Below are positions 12,104-22,950 of a stretch of 64,000 nt of DNA, one piece after another (position 1 is the stretch's first letter; each line of letters opens with the position of its first letter). Below the pieces are notes generated by a model. The model did not search any database, had not been told where the DNA came from, and saw only the letters and a program-made list of their open reading frames with translations. The stretch is from Adiantum capillus-veneris (Eukaryota > Streptophyta > Polypodiopsida > Polypodiales > Pteridaceae): contig CM043951.1 in the NCBI GenBank assembly GCA_014529385.2, positions 112,762,469 through 112,826,468 of the forward strand. The letters are read 5' to 3'. The position numbers and the translations under genes were made by a program.

Positions 12104-15100
12104 TCATGTACCATCATAGAGCATCTTTTCCAAAGAGAGTGCTTCAGAGTCCTTGACAAGATCTTCATTGTTTGGCCCCTCAGAATTTTGGCTGGAGTTG
12201 CACTCATGCTTCATGTAACAATACTTACATGAGACAGTGGCCTTTGGACAGATCTTTGGTAGATCCTTTGGTAGAAGGCGACTCAAATAGGGCTTCAAGC
12301 GATACCCGTTTACCTTCCTGGAGTGCTCTTTACCATTCAAGTCCATAAGCTGATAGTAACTAGAATTGAAAGCCTTCTTGACTATGTATGGCCCTTGCCA
12401 TCTAGTTTCAAACTTGGCATCAAAACGATTGTCAAGTCGATTGTCATACCTTAGCACAAGCTCTCCTTCCTTGATGCCTTTGTCCTTCAGTTTCTTGTCG
12501 TGCGTTTCTTTTGCTTGTGTGGCTTTCCTCTTGTAGCACTCATATGCTGCTTCTCTTTTCCACTCAAGCTCAGCTAAGGTAAGAAGCCGATCCATCCATG
12601 TTTCTTGATCATCTTGTGTTGATTTGTCATGAAGTCGCATTGTTGGAATGTTTAGTTCAATTGGCTGTAAAGCCTCTTGACCATAGACCAAGTGAAATGG
12701 TGTGAACTCCGTGGCTTCCCTATATGTGGTTCGATACGCCCACAAGGCACCATCCAAGAAGTCATCCCACAACTTTGTCTTGTTTTTCACCATCTTTCTA
12801 ATGATGCCTGCAATGACACCATTAGCTTTTTCTACCAAACCATTTGATTGGGGATAGTAGGGTGTACTGTGACGATGTAGAACGTGAAGTACTTCACAGA
12901 CTTCTGTGAGAAAGCCCTTCCTAAACCCTGGACCATTATCAGAAACAATCTCCAAAGGTGTGTCAAATATGCAACAAATGTGATTGTACACAAACTTGCT
13001 AACTGTCCTCTCATTCACTCTTGCCACACTTTGAGCTTCCACCCACCTAGTCATATAGTCTACAGCCACTAGAATGTAGAGTTTACCATTTTTTGTCCTA
13101 GGCAGAGGACCCATAGCATCAATGCCCCACTTTTCAAAGGGTCCATTTGCAAGCACTATTTGCCTCGGGCCATGCACCAATCTTCTATTTCCATTTATCT
13201 GACAATTGTGACAGCTTTTAAACCAATGTTGAACATCCACATGCAAGCTTGGCCAAACATACCCCGCAAGCAAAATCTTCTTCACAGTTGATTCTTGGGC
13301 AAAATGACCACCACATGCCTCTTCATGCAAACCTTTTAGAATGGCTAGAATTTCCTCGATAGTTGGTACTCTTTTGCACACTTGATCCTTCCCTCTTTGA
13401 TAGAGGGAGCCTTCTAGGAAGAGATATGCGCTTGCCTTCTTCATGAGTCTCCTCTTCTGAGCTTTTGTGAAGTCTGGTGGAAACTCACCCTCCAAAATGT
13501 AGCCAATGATGGGAGCCACTGACTCCAATCCCTGGTGTCTCGGTTGCTTGACAGTTGCTGCCACCATGATGACCTGCACTTCTTTCTCAACACATGTAAC
13601 TACTTGCTGTGCAAGTAAATCGGCATCTTCATTCTGTTTCCTAGGAATATGATATAGTTGCACTTCTTCAAATTGATTAAACAATCTACGAATGGCACGA
13701 ACTTTTGTCCGTAAGCTTTCATTCTTGCATGCCCAAATACCTAAAATCTGTTTAACAATGAGAAGTGCATCTCCCTTTACCATGAGGCGTTGTATCCCTT
13801 GGCCAATGCACATCTTCAAACCATGAATTAGTGTGTCGTATTCTGCTTCATTGTTGCTAGCTGAACCTGGTAGATTGACCTTCTCTTTCATGACCACCTC
13901 TCCACTTGGGTTGAGCAACACTAGCCCTCCCCCTGCTTTTCCTGTGGCTCGACGAAAAGCTCCATCAAAGAACAAGGTAAAAGCATTAGGAATACTTTTT
14001 GGTGGTGGTAATGGTAGGGTCTTTACTTCAGGCACCTTAATCTCCTTTTCATGCACCCTATAAGTGAGAATCCCTGCCAATTGTGCACGCACACTATCTT
14101 CTACCTTGAAAGAGTATTGAAACTCTTGCAACTCCATAATCCACTTTGAGATCCTAGTACTAAGATTCATTTGAGATGACACCCAAGGGAACAAATTCTC
14201 TGCAGTGAGAATTACAAAAGGTTTTGGTAGCAGGTAGGATCTAAACTTTCTCACCGCAAACATGAGAGAAAGCATCATGAGTTCTGCTTCTGTGTAGTCT
14301 CTCTCCAAAGCATTCATGACCCTACTAGCAAAGTAGATGGGTCGCATCCTTGTACTGTGGGGATCTTGTTGTAGCAACATAGCACCAATTGTTTCCCTTC
14401 CAACACTAGAGCTAACAAAGAATGTGTACTCCCAACAAGGAGGCATGAGTGTTGGTAGCTCTGACAAAATGACTTTAATGTTACAAAAATACTCTTCAAG
14501 CTCATCAGACCATGCAAATTCTACTTGTTGTGTCAACTTTTGCAAAGGATGAAGCAACTTCGAAGCTAAGTGAATAAAGCGTGACATATACTTCACTTTT
14601 TGAATGAATGATATGACCTCTTTGAGATTCTTGGGTGAGGGGAGCTCAATAAGAGCCTTTGCCTTTGAAGGATCCACCTCAATGCCTTTATAGGAAACCT
14701 TGTGACCAAGCAAGATCACTTCATCCTCAGCTATGTGACACTTGTCGGGGTTGAGTTGACCTCCCATGTCATAGAGCTTCTTTAAACCTTCTTCTACTCT
14801 TTGTAGATGCAATGATTTTGAGCTATAAATGCAAAAATCATCAATAAAAACCCTAATGGACTTTCCAAAGAATGCTTGAAACACCATGTTCATGAAGCGT
14901 TGGAAAGTTGCAGTAGCATTTGTCAGGCCAAATGGCATGACTCTAAAAGCATAACAACCCCAAGGAGTGATAAAGGTTGTTTTCAATTGATCCTCCAATG
15001 CGATACCTATTTGAAAGTAACCCGAGTAGCCATCACACACAGTGTACTTCTCATGACTAGCTACTTCATTTAGTATCTCATCCTGAAATGGGAGGGGAAA

Positions 15101-17383
15101 GTGATCTCTTTTTGTTGCCTCATTAAGTGGACGATAATCCACACACACCCTCCACTTGCCGTTTTTCTTAGGAGTGACAACAACGGGAGAGACCCACTCT
15201 GAATTCTCCACTGGATAAATGAAACCTGCTGCTAGAAGCTTCCTTACCTCCTTGAGTAGAGCCTGCTCCTTAATGACTCCTAGCCTTCGTAGCTTTTGAG
15301 CCTTAGGTGTGGCCTCTGGCTTCAACTCAATCTTGTGTTGAACAACATCTACTCCACGCACATCGGTGTAGTCTTTAGCAAAAATCCTCGGAAATTTCCT
15401 TAGCACACATTTGAACTCCTCTCTTTCATCCTTTGTAAGTGTTGTAGACAACATACCTTCTAACATTCCTTCATCTTCCACCTCTTGGTTCTCTTGGGAA
15501 CCTACCTCTTCCAAACCTCGAGAAGAGGTCTCCTGGTTGTTTGGCTTAAACCTTACCCCCATGACTTCAATGGAGGACTCCTCTTCAGTAATGCTGCCGC
15601 TACTTTCTTCTTCTGAAGTGTTTTCAGTCCAATCTTCTTCCGTCTCACTTCGAGATGATTCTTCATGGAGCTCCTCTTGGCGTTGCTCCTTCATGTCAAA
15701 GACAACCTTCTTGTGATTGTCATTCCTGCAAATTAGCTTTCCACTCTCCCAATCCTGCAAAGCTCGCATTTTCATTAGCCATGGTCTTCCTAGGATAAAT
15801 GGATAACCACTTCCCTTGGTCGACATAACATAAAAATCCACCGCTTTCTTAATGCCAAAGGCCTCTACAAAGACATTTTTACAAATCCCTACACACCTAG
15901 CCTTGCTATTGTTTGCCATCTTGACTTTGATTTCAGGTGTCTCATGGATGTGCATGCCTAGTCTTTGCATGAGTCCCTCTGTCATGATGCAAATTTGTGC
16001 ACCCCCATCCACTAGACCTTTCCTAACCAATCTTCCTTTGATGTAACACTCTAGCACCGGTGTAATGTCCTCATTCATTTCAGCTTGTGCAATTTTTACA
16101 ACAGGCACACTCTCTTTTAACTTTCTCCTAATGCTAACTGCCCTTGTTAAATCCATCCTTACTTGTGGACATAATGCAAGAAATTGAGGCCATGAAATAT
16201 CAGGACCCTTACCTCTCATGTCTTCCAACAAGTTGTACGGAGCCATACCATGTCCAAGAGGGAAGTCTTGGAGGTTGATACGACGTCGAGTCCTCTTGGT
16301 TTCCTTGGTCTCCTTTGCCTTTTTGCCTTGTCCATGGTCACTCTCTGATGTGACTCCTTCTTTCTCTTTACCTTTCCCTCGGCCACGCTTAATTCCATTG
16401 GCTTCCATGTCAAACTCATTTGAATTTGTCACCTCTACCACATGCACATTTGGATCTGGCAAAGGTGGAACTCCTTCTACCCCTTGTGGAGGTGGTCTTG
16501 GTCCATTTGGCCTTTGTAGAAGCCTTGGTTGTTGACCAGCTCCTTCTCCTGCATTCATCACTGGGTAATTCAAGTTAGGTCTCCCTGGCTCTCCACGGGG
16601 CCAAGGACAATTATACATCCCATGTCCAGACTCTCCGCAATTCCAACATTGCAAGACTCTCCTAGGTCGTGGATCTCGCTCTTCAGACTTCTTTGCTTGT
16701 CCCTTTGGACCTACAGCTTGTGCCAGGTGAATTGACAGGCTGCTTAAAGATTCATTTAACTTCTCAATTACTTCCGCCGTTACCTCAAGAAGCTCCCTCG
16801 ATGTTGATGCTTGTGACTTACCTTTGGGTCTAAGACCTTCTATTGGAACCTCTCCCCTTAAGCACTTGAGTTTCCTATATTTCTAAGCAGCCCTAGTTTC
16901 CGCTGCATCAAAAGTAGCAGGTGCACCCGCCTCAACTTTTACCTTAAGGTCAAGAAAGAGTCCGGCTATGAACCTCTCCTTCTTAAAAAATTCTGCACCA
17001 TCACCAGGGTTAGCAACATTTTGTATCCATAGAGCCCAAAGACGTAGAAACTCTTGCTTGTACAAGTAGTAGTCATCTAAGTCTTTTTGCTTATGAGAAA
17101 CAATGTCTTGCCATAGTTTTTGAGTGTTTTGGGGATCAAAGAAGTATCTCTTAAAACGATTCAAAACTTCTGTGTAATTCCCCTTAACTTCCTCAGGCAA
17201 AGAGTCAAACCAAGTACTAGCATCTTTCCTAAGGACCACCTCAAACATTTCTACACGTTCTTGATCGGTTACTATCCTCTTGATACGGCAAGAAATCTTG
17301 AAATTTGCTAAAAATAATTCTGCATCCTCTCCATGCTCTCCAAAGAAAAGAGGATATCCAGACATTTGGCATTGGCTCTCCAT
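12104..17383 (-). pseudogene. T2 gag-pol polyprotein, one nonsense codon from open
   Basis: A single frame of about 1760 codons begins MESQCQMSGYPLFFGEHGED (17383). Order: gag capsid-like part (residues 1-166), TAG at 16883-16885, zinc knuckle CWNCGESGHGMYNC (start near 16650), protease LVDGGAQICIM, RT (KWRVCVDYRPLN, catalytic VFIDDFCIYS), connection RNase H lacking its first aspartate (FFVSSSVGRETIGAML), active-looking second RNase H (LFFDGAFRRA, SNNEAEYDTL, KGDALLIVKQ), and integrase with HHCC and DDE (WGIDAMGPLP, EIVSDNGPGF, NGLVEKANG). There is no frameshift. The TAG stands where a glutamine would fit and is probably a C-to-T change. It cannot replicate alone because its leader and primer site are also gone. 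Confidence 0.93.
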
Positions 17384-17432
17384 TATTATGAAAGATTACA
17401 ACATGAGTTACGATAAGGGATACAATAGAGAT

Positions 17433-17677
17433 TTAGAACCACTCGCCTGCAAATGAAGAAGTAAGAAAATACCACTCTAGGTTTTCTTCTTCAGCTATCC
17501 AAGCTTCAATAAGGTCTCGATTTGTTTGATCAAAACAAAAAGGTAGACTATTGATGAGCTCTAAGAAGGGTTGAAATTCTTCAAAGCTAAGGTGATAAAC
17601 AGAAATCTCTAGAACTTCATTTTCTGGATCCAAAAGAGCAACCACGTCCCAAGTGATAAATTGCACTTGCTCGACAA
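17433..17677 (-). CDS. Possible leader ORF upstream of T2 gag, N-terminus lost
   Basis: An open frame of about 80 codons precedes gag by 50 bases and ends SFAGEWF then stop at 17433. It is leucine- and acid-rich (for example EVLEISVYHLSFEEFQPFLE). Its start is replaced by the inverted-repeat scar at 17678. Ogre-type Tat elements carry an extra ORF between 5' LTR and gag, so this may be its remnant; I recognise no domain. It could also be a chance frame in a short leader. Confidence 0.4.
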
Positions 17678-17725
17678 TTCCCAACGCACAAGCGGTTTGT
17701 ATAAAAACCGCTTGTGCGTTGGGAA
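17678..17725. repeat. 21-bp perfect inverted repeat at a rearrangement junction
   Basis: Arms 17678-17698 and 17705-17725 are perfectly complementary around a 6-base loop (GTATAA). The left arm begins TTCCCAACGCAC. The last 8 bases of the right arm, GTTGGGAA, are also the first 8 bases of the duplicated A2 segment (8284-8291). This is the pattern of a fold-back synthesis followed by a microhomology switch. Confidence 0.95.
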
Positions 17726-18849
17726 GTAAGCTTCTCTTTGAGTTTTTCAAAAGCATTTTGCTCCTTAGCAGTCCATACAAACTTAACGTTCTTCTTAGTT
17801 AAGTCGTGTAGTGGTCCTGCTACTTGAAAGAATTTTGCTATGAAGCGTCTATAGTATGCACACATACCAATAAACCTTCTTAGCTCATGTAGATTTCTTG
17901 GGTTAGGCCATGCTTTTATTACCTCCAACTTTGACGGATCCATTTGGATACCATCCTTAGAGATAATATGACCTAGGTATTGAATCTCTTGAAGGAAGAA
18001 TTCGCTTTTCTTTTGGTTGAGATAAAGCTTGTTCTCCCTCAATGCTTGAAAAATCACTTGGAGATGTTGCTTATGTTCCTCCAAATATTTGGAGTAGATG
18101 ATGATATCATCAAAGAACACTCCAGTGAATTTACGATATGGTCTAAAATTTTTCTCCATCAAATGATTGAACGTAGCTAGTGCATTAGTCAAGCCAAAAG
18201 GCATGACTAGATATTCATAAAGACCAAACGTTGTGCAAAACGCGGTCTTTAAGATATCTTCATCCACTATCCTTATTTGATGATAGCCACTCTTAAGGTC
18301 AATCCTACTGAAGTAGGTAGAGCCTTGTAGCTTATCAAATAGATCTTCTACCCGAGGTATGGGAAATCTGTTTTTGATAGTGATATGGTTTAGTGCTCAA
18401 TAGTCCACACACATACGGTATGTACCATCTTTCTTTTGCACTAAAAGGACTGGAGAACAAAAGGGAGAGGAACTAGGCCTCACCATCCCTTTCTCTACCA
18501 GCTCTTGTACTTGCCTCATGATCTCCTCTTGTTGAGCTTGTGAGACTCGATAAGGAGGCTTGTTAGGTGGTGAGATTCCAGGAAGGAGCTCAATGCGATG
18601 GTCATCGTCCCCTCGTTTTGGAGGTAAGTCCATAGGGATATCATCGATGAACACATCTTGGAATCCTTTTAGAAAATTAGAGAAGTCTAACTCTTCTTGA
18701 TTCCTATCATTTACATTTGATGAAACATTAGTATCTTTTAGAGACTCTTTGACAAAAATCATATATGCAGAAACTGAGCTCTTCATTGACTTATCAAAAG
18801 CAAGAGGATTTACAAGTGGAATAGTGCGACCACGCTCACTAGCATCTAT
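17718..18849 (-). pseudogene. Duplicate of A2 RT segment inside T2
   Basis: 1132 bases match 8284-9415 with 7 substitutions by my count and no indel. It includes the same in-frame TGA (18397-18399) and ends with the same CTAT before an LTR. It encodes RT from the segment before FLKGFQDVF through FFDDIIIYS to the start of RNase H. It occupies the place of the T2 primer-binding site and leader, so it is not part of a normal T2. Confidence 0.95.
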
Positions 18850-18984
18850 TGAGGCGGTCCGGGGCCGGCAACAAGAAGAGTGGCCTCTAGACACCCTTCA
18901 AGGCTCCCGTGCTGCTCAATGGGGCTGGGGCACAACACAACACAAACCAAAACAACAAACCCACAGCCAAATCCCAACTACACA

Positions 18985-19021
18985 AGGGACACCACCTAGT
19001 TTAAGAGCGAACTAGGACGCA
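18985..19021 (-). promoter_or_regulatory. Conserved U5 stem-loop, T2 5' LTR copy
   Basis: Copy of the stem-loop at 9551-9587 with the stem CCTAGTT/AACTAGG unchanged. One flank base differs (GGGCACC in the 3' LTR, GGACACC here). Confidence 0.55.
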
Positions 19022-19108
19022 AAAGAGGAGAATCGTTAGAGCAACCCACAAACAAGCAAGGAATTTACACTAACCCTAACACCAATGGAATACTCTCACA
19101 CCCTAAAA

Positions 19109-19111
<3 letters not shown>

Positions 19112-19183
<72 letters not shown>
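19112..19183. repeat. (GA)36 microsatellite in T2 5' LTR
   Basis: An uninterrupted GA tract of 72 bases, against 30 in the other LTR of the same element. Confidence 0.95.
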
Positions 19184-19186
<3 letters not shown>

Positions 19187-19840
19187 TGCTCGGGCTGCTT
19201 TGAAACGTATCGGCAATGATCAAGGAAACACAACTATATATTTAAGAAAGAGAGAGAAAGGGGGAGGGGGTGCTTGTTGCATTAATACCTTCTTACAAAT
19301 CTCTCATGACAAATCAAAGTGAGATTAGTATTTGTTCAACATAGCTTGCGTAAATTTCATCACAACACATCACAAGAAAAGCCACCCCAATCACTGTCTT
19401 AAGGCTAGAGGAGTCCTCTCCACCCTGTCGCCCTCTTACAGTATGTGGGATTTATGGCTAGATTGATGACAACACCAGAGACAAGCTATCAAGAACTTAA
19501 CAAAAAAAAACCAAGACACTTACGCATCATTGTTGTCCATTACTTCACGTTGGAAGGGAGACAAAGTATCCAAGCTTAGTCCAAATCCACCCTCTTTGAT
19601 TCAGCGAATGTTGGGCTTACACTAGTAGGAGAAATGATAGATTTCCTACTCTCACTTGAATGATCACTCTCTCTCTTACAATGGCATAGAGTTCCCTTGC
19701 TAATCCCCTATTACAACACATGCACATGCATATGACAATGAGCTTCCACTCAAGAGCTCCTTCTAAAGAGGTTGAGCTTGGCTTCTCAAGCTATAGCATA
19801 GTGCTCTTGCTTATGGCTCCCCCTTTGTGCTAGCTACACC

Positions 19841-19852
19841 CTCCTTTTATAG
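19841..19852 (-). promoter_or_regulatory. TATA box in T2 5' LTR
   Basis: The sense strand reads TATAAAAGGAGGG. In an intact element this copy would drive the genomic transcript; here the transcript would run into the alien RT segment. Confidence 0.6.
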
Positions 19853-21566
19853 CAATTTTGAAGGCTAGGGTTACTCCTCTAACCATGGTTGGGTTAGATT
19901 TTCAGCAATTTATCTAATTTCTTTTGCTTGGAATTATCAAGAAGTTGGTGAGGAAAGAGAGAGGAGAGAAATGGAGGTGATAGGACTTTTCATAGTGGGT
20001 TAGTGTTAGTAGTGTTAGTATTAATTTACAAATGGAATTGGATATTTACAATGGGAGTATCCATGTAGGATACAAATAAGGAAGAAAAAAACTCTTAAGA
20101 GGTAAGAAAAGGTGGCTTTCTTACAAGGTTGATGCTCCAAGTGTCTTGAGTAGGGCCGATTTTGACGCCTATTGACGGTCCACTAGCTTTGACGGTACAT
20201 TTTTTCTCCACTCTTGACCTTCCTTGAGAGACAAGATAATTGAAGCTGAGTAATCAACCACCATGATGCTGTCTTTTAAGAGAAGAGGCTGAATTTTGTG
20301 GTTTTTTTGATAGATATGGGTAAATTGGAGGAGGAAAAATGAGACTAGGTGGTCAATTTTGGAATGGAATTGTGTGTGGGAGGTATGAGTTCACCATGGT
20401 TTCTCTTATTCTTCAAGGTTGAGGAGAAGGTGAGTAGTGTGCAGAGAGAAGTGGTGAGAGAGATGGGGATGATGAGTGGAGAAGTGTGTGTGAAAGAGAA
20501 AAATGATAAAGTGGAAGAGAGAGTGTGGCTGCATAGCATGGGAAAACTTGGGTCCACTAAAAAAATCATAGCTCACAGCTCGTAGCTCAAAAAAATATGA
20601 AAAAATTTGAGGCAAAAGTTCAGCCCAGGAGCTACAACTTTTGTTTGTATCACCTTTTCAAATTCGGAGAGCAAGTGAACTTTAAAAATTCAGCAAAACC
20701 GATCGTTTTTTTCCACTGCAAGGTCCTTGTGGGGTCCTTCTTTGGATGATTCTTTTGAATACCTCCAAGAGTGAGCCCTCCATAGTGCATGTATGCATGC
20801 CACCTACCCTTGACCTTATTTGGTAGGTCTATAATTGAAGATATTGTTGAGATTAGGATATAAGTGAATAGTACAACTAAGAAAATCAAATATTGAGGGG
20901 TCTAAAAAATATGTACATGTCAAATATAAATAATATAAGTGGAAAAAATATAAAGGGGTCAAAAGAAATCTCTCTCATTATGAGGCTACGATAAAAAGAT
21001 AAATATTTTTGGTGTTCTAATTTTTTAGAAAAAAACAAAATAGACGTAGGAAGGGAAAAATCAAAATAGTGAAAAAATATACACATAAATAAAACTAGTT
21101 TTTTTGGATTTTTGTTGGGGTGGAGTTACACCAAATATAAGAGAAGCTTACATGAAAATATTTCTATATGGAATAAAGAGTATGAAAAATGGTAAGAAAA
21201 AATTGTGGTAATGGTGAGGCAATGTACAGAGCATAAATAACACACACCTAGGTAGAAATATTTAAATAAATACCAAAATAGTTATGAAAAAATCTTTTAT
21301 TTAGGCCCTATATATAAAGAAATATTTACATACGCATGGGCCATAATATACTTATATTTATTTTATTTTATTTTTATTTTTTTTTGGCTCAACTAGCCCA
21401 CTGACTAGCTAATTGAGGGTTTTTTAAGAAGATATGGGAAAAGTCCCATGACTCACGCACGCCTATGTACAGTGAAATGGTTGGGATAGCCACAGTGTTT
21501 GGGTGATTTTGGTAGGGTGAGGTAACTCACTGTGGTAATTACAAAGAGCCGAAAAAACGGCTATCA

Positions 21567-21882
21567 CTATATACATGTTCTTTCCCCTGTAGGTGAAGTA
21601 AATTCTTATTTCAGGGAACTTCATGTTGGCAGCCATGCGATCAAACCATGGTGCCCCTAGGATAACATCCTGATGTTGGAGAGGAGAGATGAAGAAATCT
21701 TCTTTGTCGACAAAGCTTTGGACATGAAGCCTCAACTTCCCAATCAAGGGAGTAACGGAGGCTTGTTGTCCCTTGAAAGCTGCATCAGCCACTACTATAT
21801 CTCCCATCTCAAAAGCTTGAATGCTCAACTTGGTGGCCAACTCTATTGATATGAAGTTGAGAGTAGAGCAAGGGTCAAACAA
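21567..21882 (-). pseudogene. A2 aspartic protease, cut by T2
   Basis: The frame reads from LFDPCSTLNFIS through VILGAPWFDRM to KNMYI, where T2 interrupts it. The family motif is D-P-G-S-T; here glycine is replaced by cysteine, so catalysis is doubtful. It lies in the same frame as gag, separated by TAG at 21952-21954. Confidence 0.88.
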
Positions 21883-21951
21883 GATGAAGGCATCATGCTC
21901 TCTAACCTTTCCCCAAGCATAGGAGAGTGATGATCCTTTGCAATGAGCATC

Positions 21952-22950
21952 CTATTTTGGAGCTTCGATGGTGGAAGCCCTAGGAGTTTCATTGCAAGTA
22001 TTCTTCTTGGGGCAAGAACGATAGCCATGTCCTTGCTCCCCACACTTGAAACACTTATGGTCCTTGCAAAAATCTTCAAGCTCTTCAGGAGAGAGTTTTT
22101 TTTTACCTTTGTAAACTCCCTTCTCCTTGGACCGATTGTTGTTGTTGTTTTTGTTGGAAGTGACTTGGGAATTGTTTTGAGCATTGGTTTTCCCCTTTGC
22201 ATCATTTTTATCTTTGTTTTCCATGGGCTTGACATTACGTCTAGCCCCTTGATGGAAATTGATGAGTGAAGAAACCATGGTGTGGTGGATTACTTCGGTA
22301 ATAGTACCGGGCCGTTGAGAGTTGATGTATTCGGCCATCTCTTCAGGTAATCCCACACATAATTGTTGTCTTTGCTCTGCAAAGTCTATCTTTTGAAAGA
22401 CGGTAGCTTTCAGATGTAAATCCCAAAACTTGTCTACATACTTGTTGATAGACTCATGAGAGAGAAGCTTCAAGCCGTGCCATTCTGTAAGAACTTTATC
22501 TTTAGTATTGCTTGGAAGAAATTGCTTCACGATGGAAACTTGTAGAGTTTTCCATGTCTTTGGGGCTTCTCCATTGCCACGAAGGCTAGCCCACCATTGA
22601 GGAGCTGATTTTTGGAAGTGCATAGCTACATGGCGTAGCTTGGAGGACTCTGTGAAGCCCTCGTCCCCAAAAGCTGCATCAAATTGCTAGATGAAGGCCA
22701 ACACTTTGTCGGTAGCACCAAAGGTGCCATCGTAGGTGAGAAAAGAGATACTCTTTCCTCCCTCCTTGAACTTCTTTAGCCTTTTTGACCTTTGCCATAC
22801 AGGAAATGATTTGCGATGTCCTCCCCTCTTGTATTCTCTAGGAGAATAGCCATAACTTTGATCGGAAGAGGAGGAAGGTGAAGAAGAAGGAGAAGAGGGT
22901 GACCTCTTCCTAGCCCTTTTCTTCCTTTGTTTCCTATCTTGCCTATTCAA
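21952..22950 (-). pseudogene. A2 gag with zinc knuckle
   Basis: One frame reads from an SR/K-rich start (KRARKRSPSSPSSS) through the capsid-like segment (QKSAPQWWASLRG, then FWDLHLKATVFQKIDF) to the knuckle CFKCGEQGHGYRSC. TAG at 22687-22689 and TAG at 21952-21954 interrupt it. B2 has glutamine at the first site. About 900 bases corresponding to B2 43420-44340 (primer site and gag N-terminus) are missing, so the LTR joins gag directly near 22940. Confidence 0.88.

Larger units (their letters stand above)
9416..21566 (-). mobile_element. T2: Tat-lineage Ty3/gypsy retrotransposon nested in A2
   Basis: On the - strand: 5' LTR 21566-18850, an alien 1.13-kb A2 RT segment, leader, gag-pol 17383-12104, purine tract, 3' LTR 12075-9416. 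Flanks are CTAT at 9412-9415 and 21567-21570, a 4-bp target-site duplication; joining them restores A2 coding (NMYI then DASERGR). The LTRs differ by about 25 substitutions, so insertion is fairly recent. The long LTRs, dual RNase H and possible ORF before gag recall the Ogre branch of Tat. Confidence 0.93.
18850..21566 (-). repeat. T2 5' LTR (2717 bp)
   Basis: Same ends as the 3' LTR (TGATAGCC at 21566, CCGCCTCA at 18850). On its right it abuts A2 protease with CTAT at 21567-21570. The part nearest the duplicated RT segment is closer to the 3' LTR than the far part. Confidence 0.92.

Noticed and set aside
8284..18849. Simple tandem duplication as the whole explanation of the repeated RT-LTR block
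   Set aside because: A plain duplication would continue into T2 internal sequence after the second LTR; instead A2 protease follows. It would need a second LTR-LTR deletion and would not explain the hairpin.
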